Positions 33,476 through 47,200 of a DNA stretch of 64,000 nt are shown piece after piece. Below the pieces are notes generated by a model that made no database searches, was not told the origin of the DNA, and was given only the letters and a program-made list of their open reading frames with translations. How positions within the stretch are numbered: the first letter of the stretch is position 1; every line of letters starts with the position of its first letter. The DNA is from Archivesica marissinica (lineage: Eukaryota > Mollusca > Bivalvia > Venerida > Vesicomyidae): assembly GCA_014843695.1 (NCBI GenBank), contig CM026404.1:6079773-6143772 (forward strand). Reading direction: 5' to 3'. The translations under genes and the position numbers were made by a program.

Positions 33476-34119
33476 TGATGTGTCTCCAGTATGTAAGGGT
33501 AATGTGTCTCCAGTATGTAAGGGTAATGTGTCTCCAGTATGTAAGGGTAATGTGTCTCCAGTATGTAAGGGTAATGTGTCTCCAGTATGTAAGGGTAATG
33601 TGTCTCCAGTATGCACAGGTAATATGTCTTCAGTATGCACGGGTAATGTGTCTCCAGTATGTAAGGGTAATGTGTCTCCAGTATGTAAGGGTAATCTGTC
33701 TCCAGTATGTAAGGGTAATCTGTCTCCAGTATGTAAGGGTAATCTGTCTCCAGTATGTAAGGGTAATCTGTCTCCAGTATGTAAGAGTAATGTGTCTTCA
33801 GTATGTAAGGGTAATGTGTCTCCAGTATGTAAGGGTAATCTGTGTCCAGTATGCACAGGTAATCTGTCTCCAGTATGTAAGGGTAATGTGTCTCCAGTAT
33901 GCACAGGTAATCTATGTCAAGTATGCACGGGTAATCTGTCTCCAGTATGCACAGGTAATATATGTCAAGTATGCACGGGTAATCTGTCTCCAGTATGCAC
34001 AGGTAATCTGTCTCCAGTATGCACGGGTAATCTGTCTCCAGTATGCACAGGTAATCTATGTCCAGTATGCACGGGTAATCTGTCTCCAGTATGCACAGGT
34101 AATCTGTCTCCAGTATGTA
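33476..34119. repeat. 24-bp tandem repeat, ~27 copies, next to host stop codon
   Basis: Unit gtgtctccagtatgtaaggg taat, with a second version carrying cagtatgcac in the right half of the array. It ends 13 bp from the host stop codon, so it would lie at the start of the 3' untranslated region. Because 24 is a multiple of 3 it leaves long frames open on both strands; I do not treat these as genes. Confidence 0.95.
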
Positions 34120-34131
34120 AACACCTGCTCA

Positions 34132-34157
34132 TCATCTTGCAGCTAGATACTTCCTCC
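34132..34157 (-). CDS. Host gene last coding exon
   Basis: Acceptor ctatattattttcag. Encodes the end of residue 446, then RKYLAAR and TGA at 34134-34132. The phase fits exon k. The 24-bp array begins 12 bp after the stop. Confidence 0.75.
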
Positions 34158-37100
34158 CTGAAAATAATATAGACTTGCTGTTTATGGTTGTAATATACCT
34201 AAATAAGCAGTATTGTTATCTTATAATGCTTCAATGTAATCGCTCGCTTCTCACCAATACAACCCGGGTTCGATCCTCAGACCGGGAAGTATGTGAGATG
34301 GTACGGTGGTCACCAGATCGGACAGGTGTATTTTCTCCGGGTACTCTGGTTTCCTCCCACACGAATGGCCACATTTCATCCGCGCTAACGAGAGTGATTA
34401 ATATAAATTGTTAGAACTTGTTTCGCAATCGTTGTAAAATATATAAAGTTTTAAAAAAAAAATGCATCCGATGTCAAATGTAGTGCCAACACTAATATAG
34501 TTCATTATTCGTTTTGGTAAAAATGCATTTTCATGACAGGCAGTGTATAGTTTTTGTGTTTTTTGAGAAATTATGTAACTTGAGAAGAATTCACACTAGC
34601 TGATGTGTAGAAAAGATGTGATAAAAGAATTCAGGCCATTGCAAACTGAAGGTTGGTATACTGTATTATTTGGCGGAGGAATACAGTGTGTAAACACAGT
34701 GACGTTATTCACAGGTGAGCACTGCAAATCATTACTTGTAGGATATTTTTGCTGTTTTCCAGTTTGATTTGAATACCTCTTCACAGTGGATGTGGTATTA
34801 GAATAAATGAAAGATTGGAACTATAAATGAACAGTATTATATTTACAACCTTATGGCTTGCTTTTGGAGGGAAGGGGGAATTAATGTTGCACCAACAACT
34901 TCTGGTTAGTCTATTGGTGGAGGATACCTCATTGACAGTATTTCAGATGTATGTGGGTACCTGGGTTAACCACCAACCTTCTACAAGTGAGTAGGATTGT
35001 TTCAACACATGACTGAATTCAACTTCTCTAGTGGGGTTCGAACCTACAGCTAGGAGGGGCTAGGGATTTGAGTCCTTTGTCGCATAGACCCCTATTGAAT
35101 TGAAACTGTGAGGGGATGAACGTGTTCCCCTGATAGTTAGAATAGTTATTATGTTGTGTTACTTATATCATTATGTCAATGTATCTCAATCCTTTCAACA
35201 CCACAGTCCTCTAAATAGGCTTACAAAAAGTGTAGATCCAGATGAGCCGGCTCGTTAACAAGCCGTCTCATCAGGATCTGCACTGTTTGCCAGTAATATA
35301 CTATTTTTACACAAAATTACCCATTTTGATAAATGAACTGGTCCAAAGGTAATTTTCTTATTAATTTATTGGTCTGAAAATATCATGCACCAGTCCATGT
35401 CAGTTACTTGGTGTTGAATGGGTGCACCAGTCCATGTCAGTTACTTGGTGTTGAATGGGTTAATTATGCAGAAGAAGTTCTTAAAGAAGGAAGAATGTTA
35501 GTTTAATGTATACACTTGTGTAAACAGCTGTACCTGTCATAGTCTCCGGCATTATAAAATCCTCCATCGCAGTGCTTCTGTAGTTATTTCCTACAATAGA
35601 TAACAATGATTATAAACTTACTGTGTGTGTTTTACGTTTATTTATTGTCGCTACCGGTTGCCCATATGAGCGACGCCTCCTGAAGAGATTAGTCATTTTA
35701 GATTTGGAGGATAGTGCAATGATACAGACAGAGACCCATTCCAGAGTCTCCTCTGCTTCTTTTACGTGCACGGTGTAAAGCACCGACACGAGACCTCGGT
35801 TTAACGTCCCATCTGAAAGACTGTTAATTGTATTAGGGTCAGACGGGGGATCGAATCTGCGATCCCTGGATTACCAGTCCAGCGTGTTACCACTGGACTA
35901 CAGATCCGTCTTACGTTCCGCCATTGTCATAAAATAAGCGTGCATGAATGACTTCCTCTATCCAGCATAGCCACACTCCGTGCTGTCATGGTTACTGTGT
36001 CCGTCGTGTAACCAAGGGGTTGTGAGTCTGAGTCCCGTCAGAATCACGATAGTCATATCCTTAGGCAACACACTTTGCCTCTCCCATGTGGTGACCACTT
36101 TTCCTCTCCCATGTGGTGACCACTTTGCCTCTCCCATGTGGTGACCACTTTGCCTCTCCCATGTGGTGACCACTTTGCCTCTCCCATGTGGTGACCACTT
36201 TGCCTCTCCCATGTGGCGACCGCTTTGCCGCTCCCATGTGGCGACCACTTTGCCTCTCCCATGTGGCGACCGCTTTGCCTCTCCCACGTGGCGACCGCTT
36301 TGCCTCTCCCATGTGGTGACCACTTTGCCTCTCCCATGTGGTGACCACTTTGCCTCTCCCATGTGGTGACCACTTTGCCTCTCCCATGTGGTGACCACCT
36401 TGCCTCTCCCACGTGGCGACCGCTTTGCCGCTCCCATGTGGCGACCACTTTGCCTCTCCCATGTGGCGACCACTATTCCTCTCCCATGTGGTGACCACTT
36501 TGCCTCTCCCATGTGGTGACCACTTTGCCTCTCCCATGTGGTGACCACTTTGCCTCTCCCATGTGGTGACCACTTTGCCTCTCCCATGTGGTGACCACTT
36601 TGCCTCTCCCACGTGGCGACCACTTTGCCGCTCCCATGTGGCGACCACTTTGCCTCTCCCATGTGGCGACCGCTTTGCCTCTCCCACGTGGCGACCGCTT
36701 TGCCTCTCCCACGTGGCGACCGCTTTGCCTCTCCCACGTGGCGACCGCTTTGCCTCTCCCACGTGGCGACCGCTTTGCCTCTCCCACGTGGCGACCACTT
36801 TGCCTCTCCCATGTGGCGACCGCTTTGCCTCTCCCACGTGGCGACCGCTTTGCCTCTCCCATGCGGCGACCACTTTTCCTCCCCCATGCGGCAACACACT
36901 TTGCCTCTCCCACGTGGTGACAACTATACCTCTCCCATGTGGTGATAACTTTGCCTCTCCCATGTGGCGACCACTTTGCCTCTCCCATGTGGCGACCACT
37001 TTTCCTCCCCCATGCGGCGACCACTTTTCCTCCACCATGTGGCGACCACTTTGCCTCTCCCACGTGGCGACCGCTTTGCCTCTCCCATGTGGCGACCACT

Positions 37101-40100
37101 TTGCCTCTCCCATGCGGCAACACACTTTGCCTCTCCCACGTGGCGACCACTATACCTCTCCCATGTGGTGATAACTTTGCCTCTCCCATGTGGCGACCAC
37201 TTTGCCTCTCCCATGCAGCGACCACTCTCAGCGATTGATCTAATGTTGTAAAAACTTGTTTCACAAACAAGCTATAATAAATATGTATAGTTTAGTTTAT
37301 ACAAATTTATTTTAGCTCGATTGCGAAACAAGTTATTTCAACTTATATAAATCACTCTCGAGACCTCATTCCTGATGGAATCCATCGTCACGAGGGAGAG
37401 AGAAGAGGCAATGTGGAATTTAAATGCATTGTCTAAGGGCACACTCGTAACGGCTCCAGTGGGGCTCGAACTCCGGACCTTTCGCACCTGGAGCAAACGC
37501 CTATCACGACTTCCACATATGTATAGAAGAGGTCGTGTAATCCCAAAGTGGTCATACCATGGATAGAGATTCACAACTGGTCATACCATGGGTGGAGATT
37601 CACAACTGGTCATGCCATGTATAGAGATTCCCAACTGGTCATACCATGGATAGAGATTCACAACTGGTCATACCATGGGTGGAGATTCACAACTGGTCAT
37701 GCCATGTATAGAGATTCACAACTGGTCATACCATGTATATAGATTCACAACTGGTCATGCCATGTATAGAGATTCACAACTGGTCATGCCATGTATAGAG
37801 ATTCACAACTGGTCATGCCATGGATAGAGATTCACAACTGGTCATGCCATGTATAGAGATTCACAACTGGTCATGCCATGTATAGAGATTCCCAACTGGT
37901 CATGCCATGTATAGAGATTCACAACTGGTCATGCCATGTATAGAGATTCCCAACTGGTCATACCATGTATAGAGATTCACAACTGGTCATGCCATGTATA
38001 GAGATTCACAACTGGTCATGCCATGTATAGAGATTCACAACTGGTCATGCCATGTATAGAGATTCACAACTGGTCATACCATGTATAGAGATTCACAACT
38101 GGCCATGCCATGTATAGAGATTCACAACTGGTCATGTCATGGATAGAGATTCACAACTTGTCATACCATGGATAGAGATTCACAACTGGTCATGCCATGT
38201 ATAGAGATTCACAACTGGTCATGCCATGGATATAGATTCACAACTGGTCATGCCATGGATAGAGATTCACAACTGGTCATGCCATGTATAGAGATTCACA
38301 ACTGGTCATGTCATGGATAGAGATTCACAACTTGTCATGTCATGGATAGAGATTCACAACTTGTCATACCATGTAATCTATTGTGGTATGTTGATTGTCC
38401 CCCACCCACCCCAACAAGTCATAAGAAAAGAAGTCGCCTTACTCAAAATATTTTATTGCCAAAACTTACAAATTTATATGCAATACGGTAAAGGTACTTG
38501 GCAATTATCTACTTAAGCATACTATATTCACTTGTGTCGCTGGAGGAAACACAATACCTACTTTAAGCTTAGCCTAGAAGATATGAGGACTTACTTTCTC
38601 CTTGACGTATCTGTGTGGAAGATATGTTACTTACTCCCTGACGTATCTGTGTGGAAGAAATGTTACTTACTCTCCGACGTATCTGTGTGGAAGGATTGTT
38701 GCTTACTCCCCGATGTATCTGTGTGGAAGGATTGTTACTTACTCCCCGACGTATCTGTGTGGAAGAAATGTTACTTACTCCCCGACGTATCTGTATGGAA
38801 GAAATGTTACTTACTCCCCGACGTATCTGTGTGGAAGAAATGTTACTTACTCCCTGACGTATCTGTATGGAAGAAATGTTACTTACTCCCCGACGTATCT
38901 GTGTGGAAGATATGTTTCTTACTCCCTGACGTATCTGTATGGAAGAAATGTTACTTACTCCCCGACGTATCTGTGTTGAAGAAATATTACTTACTCCCCG
39001 ACGTATCTGTGTGGAAGAAATGTTACTTACTTACTCCCCGATGTATCTGTGTGGAAGGAATGTTACTTACTCCCCGACGTATCTGTGTGGAAGAAATGTT
39101 ACTTACTCCCAGACGTATCTGTGTGGAAGAAATGTTACTTACTCCCCGACGTATCTGTGTGGAAAAAATGTTACTTACTCCCCGACGTATCTGTGTGGAA
39201 GAAATGTTACTTACTCCCCGACGTATCTGTGTGGAAGACATGTTACTTACTCCCTGACGTATCTGTGTGGAAGAAATGTTACTTACTCCCTGACGTATCT
39301 GTGTGGAAGAAATGGGAATCTGATATCTCCTTCCCTGTTATTTTGTCGTATTTGTCAATTATCCGGAGCTGGTCTTCAGTTAATCTGCAAGGTACAATGG
39401 AAGAAGTAGTGAGCAGATGATAGGATTAGTAGAAACATAATCAAGAACTGTATGGAAGTGGCAATGTTAGATCCATAAACCCAGCCTGTAATTTCTCTGT
39501 ATACCACGTCAGTTCATAACTTCACACCCACTCATGTCACAATAATGTGTTCTATACGGCAGTAGTAAAATTGCCATGATGGATATATGGTTATATCATC
39601 GTCGACTATAGTGATATTATAATAACGACTTATGTAAGGTCACCCATTTCGAGATTACTCAAGTTAGTTTATACAAATTTATTTTAGCTCGATTGCGAAA
39701 CAAGTTCTTACAACTTATATTAATCACTCTCGAGACCTCATTCCTGATGGAATCCATCGCCACGAGAGAGTGAGAAGAGGCAACGTGGAATTTAAATGCC
39801 TTGCCTAAGAGCACAATCGTTACGATTACGTCCAGATTACTCAAGTTGAGGAATGAAGAAGAAGCTATTACTGTACAAGATGACCATCATAAATTCTAAG
39901 ACGGTTCTGATCATGTAATTGTATTTGCTCCAAACCCACCGGTACATCAACCTTCAATGCACTTGAAAATATACATTATTATTTTGACTAGGAAAATAGG
40001 ATACTCCTCTTGACTCTCTCCGTAACCCCACTATCTCCGTAACCCCGCTATCTCCGTAATCTCGCTATCTCCGTAATCTCGCTATCTTCGTAATCCCACT

Positions 40101-43100
40101 TATCTCCATAACCCCGCTTATCTCCGTAACCCCGCTTATCTCTGTAACCCGCTATCTCCTTTACCCCGCTAACACCGTAACCCCGCTATCTCCGTAACAC
40201 CGCTACCTCCGTAATCCCGCTATCTCCGTAACACCGCTACCTTCGTAATCCCGCTATCTCCGTAACACCGCTACCTTCGTAATCCCGCTACCTCCGTAAT
40301 CCCGCTATCTCCGTAACACCGCTACCTTCGTAATCCCGCTATCTCCGTAACACCGCTACCTCCGTAATCCCGCTATCTCCGTAACACCGCTATCTCCGTA
40401 ACCCTGCTTATCTCGATAAACAATAATAATAGCAAAGAAGTGAATGTGTATAAATTCGTCATTATAAATTTGCTACAGAAACATTTAGTCTTTCTAAGCA
40501 GGATTATGACATTTAACCCATTCAACCCCAAGTAACTGACATGAACCACAGGGTGCTGAATCCCTGTGACATGGACTGGCGCATGATATTTTTAGACGAA
40601 TAAATTAATAAGAAAATTACATTTGGACCGGTTTATTTATCAAAATGGGTAATTTTAACTAAAAATAGTAATAATTATTACTGGCAAAAAGTGCAGATCC
40701 TGATGAGATGGCTTGTCTTTTTAGAGCCCTGTAGTGTTGAAAGAGTTAATATTTAAAAAAATGTACCCAGTCAGTGATAATTGCATCGTTATTAACTTAT
40801 TATATACTACTATTATACAACAAGTTCAATATTAAACGTTTCAAACACTTACGATCTTGTCATGAGTGGGCCATAGTCCTTTTTCATGATTGACATTGCG
40901 TTAACCAGTTCTGGAGTGGGTTCTTTGTACGCCATTCTTGCTGGAAGGCCCTCACGAGTGTTAGTGATGAAGGGGTCTGCAGCTTGTAGGTCTAGAATGT
41001 TCTCGCTGTGTGCTAAATGGAGCGCTTTCCTTGGTGCAACAATCTCAGTTGTACCTGGAAGTAGGCACGTTTAAGTAGTACAGTTAACCCTGTCTTAAGC
41101 ATCCAGCCAAGGGATTCACATAATGTGGCTGCTTAGTTGTACCTGGAAGTAGGCACGTTTAAGTAGTACAGTTAAACCTGTCTTATGCATCCAGCCACGG
41201 GATTCACAGAATGTGGCTGCTTAGTTGTACCTGGAAGTAGGCACGTTTAAGTAGTACAGTTAAACCTGTCTTAAGCAACCAGCCAAGGGATTCACAGAAT
41301 GTGGCTGCTTAGTTGTACCTTGAAGTATGCACGTTTAAGTAGTACAGTTAAACCTGTCTTAAGCAACCAGCCAAGGGGTTCACAGAATGTGGCTGCTTAG
41401 TTGTACCTGGAAGTAGGCACGTTTAAGTAGTACAGTTAAACCTGTCTTAAGCAACCAGCCAAGGGGTTCACAGAATGTGGCTGCTTAGTTGTACCTGGAA
41501 GTAGGCATGTTTAAGTAGTACAGTTAAACCTGTCTTAAGCAACCAGCCACGGGATTCACAGAATGTGGCTGCTTAGTTGTACCTGGAAGTAGGCACGTTT
41601 AAGTAGTACAGTTAAACCTGTCTTAAGCAACCAGCCAAGGGATTCACAGAATGTGGCTGCTTAGTTGTACCTGGAAGTAGGCACGTTTAAGTAGTACAGT
41701 TAAACCTGTCTTAAGCAACCAGCCAAGCGATTCACAGAATGTGGCTGCTTAGCACAGGTGGCTGCCTAATAGAGGTCAATTGTATAGTAAAACAACATAT
41801 TGGGAATCTTAAAACTGGCTGCTTAATACAGGTTGGTTGCTTAATAGAGGTGACCACTAACACAGGTTTGACTCTACATACATTTACAACTGGTATTCTG
41901 TCACCATGATGCTCACACATTTATTGCAAGCCGCTGGCAGGCTAACTGTTACCATAGTTATTTTAATTTCAAGCTATGCATCAAAACAATTTTTAAACGA
42001 TGATGAGCGACCATGTACCTGTTCGGCATTTATATTTCTTTGTTCTAGAAGCATGAACATCGAATAACGTGTCGGGTGTCCCATGTGATAAGCCGGGGGC
42101 ATCATGCAAGGTGCCGGGTTCCTCCATGTGATAACCCGGAGCATTAATTAAGTACGGTGTCGCCCCCCCCATCTCATCACCCGGGATCAGGTAAGGAGCT
42201 GGATGCCCCATTTGAGCTAAATACATACCTGCTGCAGGTATTTCCAAGTCACTTTTTTCATCACCCCTAAATTTCATTGTTGTTTCCGAGGAGAAATCGA
42301 ACGGTGCGTATCCTACAATAAAATGTGTGCTGCGTCCGTCAGTCAGACGACCTTTGCTCTCCTTGTGTCTATTAGTGCGAAGTTTTCCCGCGCTTTTACC
42401 TCGTGTGAACATTCCAGTAAAATTATGCTGAAATCAGAATGTTTATAGATCGAATTATTACATTTAACAGAAAATAAACCAAAATAAAATAAATGAGCAT
42501 TTATTTCGTGCTTAGACTAAGTCAGGTTTCCATAGGCCATGCCCCACACTCCACCCCGCCGAGGCATTTTGTCAAGGACCCCCCGGGCCCCGATACTGTA
42601 GTTAAGCTAAACGAGTCTGTCTCTTGTACTTGAAAGCAGGATGAGGCTTAAGTTATATTGATTAATATCGTGATATTATTGTTCAGGGCATGGGTTCAAC
42701 ATACCCGTAAGTAACTTAGCAACAATATATTATTAAATGTGTTACGAACAGAGTTATGTTATATGTTATATTTCGGGTTTTACGCCTGCATCAGCACCAT
42801 ATCGGGCTATATCGCCGGCGGGCAGTTTACCTAACAACACCTTTCCTGGGCAGGCTCCAGCGGTTAACCAGTACTTGGGTGCACCAACCTCCGTAAGAAA
42901 CTGCCAACTTTTTCATATAAATGAGACACGGCCTGAGCGGGGCTCGAACCTGTGACCATCAATGATGATAGGTTACAGTGGTATACAAGTCAGCGACCTT
43001 AACCACTCGACCACGGAGGCGAACAGAGTACAGAATAAAACATATAATTGTGGCTGAAATAAAAACATGGGGTATCAATTTAATATAGCTAATTATTAAT

Positions 43101-44110
43101 AGCAAAATAGGAAAACATGAACGATAAGTTACCGCAGCTTCAGATGTATGTTTCGGTGGTGCTGGGTAGGGTAGTGCGTCATCCGTCTGCAGGTAATCAA
43201 CGTACACATCGTGTCTATCAGCAATCTTTGCTGGCCGGTAGTCCTTGGGAGGTCGCTTGTAATCAGAGTGATTTACTGCAAGGGGAGATAACATGTTCTG
43301 TGATTTACTCCAAGGGGGAGGTAATAACATGTTCTGTGATTTACTGCAAGGAGAGACAATAGCATGTTCTGTAATTTACTACAAGGGATAATAATAGCAT
43401 GTTCTGTGATTTACTGCAAGGGGAGATACTATCAAGTTCTGTGATTTACTGCAATGGGAGACAATATTAATGTGTTGTGATTTACTGCAAAGGGAGACAA
43501 TATCATGTTCTGTGATTTACTACAAGGGAAGATACTAGCATATTCTGTGATTTACTGCAAGGAGAGATAATAGCTTACTGCAAGGGGAGATAATAGCATG
43601 TTCTGTGATTACTGCAATGGGAGATAATAGCATATTCTGTGATTTACTACAAGGAGAGATAATAGCATGCTCTGTGATTACTGCAAGGGGGATAATAGCA
43701 TATTCTGTGAATTACTGCAAGGGAGATAATAGTATGTTGTGTGATTTACTACAAGGGGAGATAATAGCATGTTCTGTGAATTACTGCAAGGGAGATAATA
43801 GTATGTTGTGTGATTTACTACAAGGGGAGATAATAGCATGTTCTGTGATTACTGCAAGAGGAGATAATATCATGTTCTGTGATTTACTACAAGGGGAGAT
43901 AATAGCATGTTCTGTGATTACTGCAAGAGGAGATAATATCATGTTCTGTGAGTTACTACAAGGGGAGATAATAGCATATTCTGTGATTTACTACAAGGCG
44001 AGATTATAGCATGCTCTGTGATTTACTGCAAGGGAGATAATATTATGTTGTGTGATTTACTACAAGGGGAGATAATATCATGTTCTGTGATTACTGCAAG
44101 AGGAGATAAT

Positions 44111-44157
<47 letters not shown>

Positions 44158-44201
44158 GCGTGTGCGTGTGCGTGTGCGTGTGCGTGCGCGTGCGCGTGCG
44201 C

Positions 44202-44245
<44 letters not shown>

Positions 44246-47200
44246 GAGAGCTCGAGCTCAAAGGAATGGCAAAAAGTGGTCTTTATTGACATGTGGACTC
44301 TAATAACAGGTTTAAATGTATTGTTACTGACTTACTGGGAGATCATTCTGGTTGTCTTTAGAGAAGGTATTTAATCCTTTTAATACACACAAATGTTTAA
44401 TAGGTGATATTTATTCGTTGGTAAAGGACACAGATTTCCACTGTATTAACATAGGAAACTTACGCGATTTCTGTCTGTCTAGTTGATGCTGCGCTAGATC
44501 GAAGCTAAATATAACACTGCCTGTATCCTGTCTGTTCAAGTTCATCTCTAGTGCAGATTGACCCATTGAATTCTGAGAAAAGCAAGACCAAATAAATGTC
44601 ACACAATGTACTTTGTAAGCTAGTATTATACTGTTTAATTTGAATAGTAACTGCATATTGGCTTAAATTAATATTTTGGGCCAATAAATATAAGTATTGT
44701 AGCAGACGAACCTTGCTACTTTTGAAAGCTATGATAGACGCTTAACATAAAACCAAACAAAACATTACGTTTCAAATATTATCTGGACCCATCACAACAT
44801 TCCTGGTGATATCGGAGCAATCAGAACATATCAAGCGATATAAGACCCGTCACAACAGTCCAGGTATCCCAGACCCGTCAGAACAGTCCAGGTATCCCAG
44901 ACCTGTCAGAACCGTCCAGGTATCCCAGACCCGTCAGAACCGTCCAGGTATCCCAGACCCGTCAGAACAGTCCTGGTGATATCGGAGCAATCAGAACATA
45001 TCAAGCGATCTAAGACCCATCACAACAGACCAGGTATCTCAGACCCGTCAGAACAGTCCAGGTATCCCAGACCCGTCAGAACCGTCCAGGTATCCCAGAC
45101 CCGTCAGAACAGTCCAGGTATCTCAGACCCGTCAGAACAGTCCAGGTATCCCAGACCCGTCAGAACAGTCTAGGTATCTAAGACCCATCGCAACAGTACA
45201 GGTATCCCAGACCCGTCAGAACCGTCCAGGTATCCCAGACCCGTCAGAACAGTCCAGGTATCTCAGACCCGTCAGAACAGTCCAGGTATCCCAGACCCGT
45301 CAGAACAGTCCAGGTATCTAAGACCCATCAGAACAGTCCAGGTATATCAGACCCGTCAGAACAGTCCAGATATCTCAGACCCGTCAGAACAGTCCAGGTA
45401 TCCCAGACCCGTCAGAACCGTCCAGGTATCCCAGACCCGTCAGAACAGTCCAGGTATCCCAGACCCGTCAGAACAGTCCAGGTATCTCAGACCCGTCAGA
45501 ACAGTACAGGTATCCCAGACTCGCCAGAACAGTCCAGGTATCTCAGACCAGCCAGAACAGTTCAGGTATGTAAGACCCGTCAGAACAGTCCAGATATCTA
45601 AAACCTGCCAGAACAATCCAGGTATATCAGACCCGCCAGAACAGTCCAGGTATCTCAGACCCGTCAGAACAGTCCATGTATCTCAGACCCGTCAGAACAG
45701 TCCAGGTATCTCAGACCCGTCAGAACAGTCCAGGTATCTCAGACCCGCCAGAACAGTCCAGGTATCTAAGACCCGTCAGAACAGTCCAGGTATCTCAGAC
45801 CCATCAGAACAGTCCAGGTATCTCAGACCCGTCAGAACAGTCCAGGTATCTAAGACCCGTCAGAACAGTCCAGGTATCTAAGACCCATCAGAACAGTCCA
45901 GGTATCTAAGACCCGTCAGAACAATCCAGGTATCTAAGACCCGCCAGAAGAGTCCAGGTATCTAAGACCCCCAGACCCGTCAGAACAGTCCAGGTATCCC
46001 AGACCCGTCAGCACCGTCCAGGTATCCCAGACCCGTCAGAACAGTCCAGGTATCTCAGACCCGCCAGAACCGTCCAGGTATCCCAGACCCGTCAGAACCG
46101 TCCAGGTATCCCAGACCCGTCAGAACAGTCCTGGTGATATCGGAGCAATCAGAACATATCAAGCGATCTAAGACCCATCACAACAGACCAGGTATCTCAG
46201 ACCCGTCAGAACAGTCCAGGTATCCCAGACCCGTCAGAACCGTCCAGGTATCCCAGACCCGTCAGAACAGTCCAGGTATCTCAGACCCGTCAGAACAGTC
46301 CAGGTATCCCAGACCCGTCAGAACAGTCTAGGTATCTAAGACCCATCGCAACAGTACAGGTATCCCAGACCCGTCAGAACCGTCCAGGTATCCCAGACCC
46401 GTCAGAACAGTCCAGGTATCTCAGACCCGTCAGAACAGTCCAGGTATCCCAGACCCGTCAGAACAGTCCAGGTATCTAAGACCCATCAGAACAGTCCAGG
46501 TATATCAGACCCGTCAGAACAGTCCAGATATCTCAGACCCGTCAGAACAGTCCAGGTATCCCAGACCCGTCAGAACCGTCCAGGTATCCCAGACCCGTCA
46601 GAACAGTCCAGGTATCCCAGACCCGTCAGAACAGTCCAGGTATCTCAGACCCGTCAGAACAGTACAGGTATCCCAGACTCGCCAGAACAGTCCAGGTATC
46701 TCAGACCAGCCAGAACAGTTCAGGTATGTAAGACCCGTCAGAACAGTCCAGATATCTAAAACCTGCCAGAACAATCCAGGTATATCAGACCCGCCAGAAC
46801 AGTCCAGGTATCTCAGACCCGTCAGAACAGTCCATGTATCTCAGACCCGTCAGAACAGTCCAGGTATCTCAGACCCGTCAGAACAGTCCAGGTATCTCAG
46901 ACCCGCCAGAACAGTCCAGGTATCTAAGACCCGTCAGAACAGTCCAGGTATCTCAGACCCATCAGAACAGTCCAGGTATCTCAGACCCGTCAGAACAGTC
47001 CAGGTATCTAAGACCCGTCAGAACAGTCCAGGTATCTAAGACCCATCAGAACAGTCCAGGTATCTAAGACCCGTCAGAACAATCCAGGTATCTAAGACCC
47101 GCCAGAAGAGTCCAGGTATCTAAGACCCCCAGACCCGTCAGAACAGTCCAGGTATCCCAGACCCGTCAGCACCGTCCAGGTATCCCAGACCCGTCAGAAC

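Noticed and set aside
33462..34172. Cys-rich repeat ORF on the plus strand and its mirror
   Set aside because: Purely the 24-bp array. The supported gene here is on the minus strand and ends at 34132.
35840..35912. tRNA-Thr gene (also at 63785)
   Set aside because: The tRNA-like part is followed by a SINE body and tail and occurs in several diverged copies, so it is a SINE head.
35958..37270. Overlapping long ORFs on both strands in the 25-bp array
   Set aside because: 25 is not a multiple of three, yet several frames on both strands stay open because the unit lacks stop words. This is a composition effect, not coding.
41993..42228. Extension of host exon h to 41993
   Set aside because: The frame stays open, but the gtatgt donor at 42229 gives the correct phase for the next exon and the extension is low-complexity repeat.
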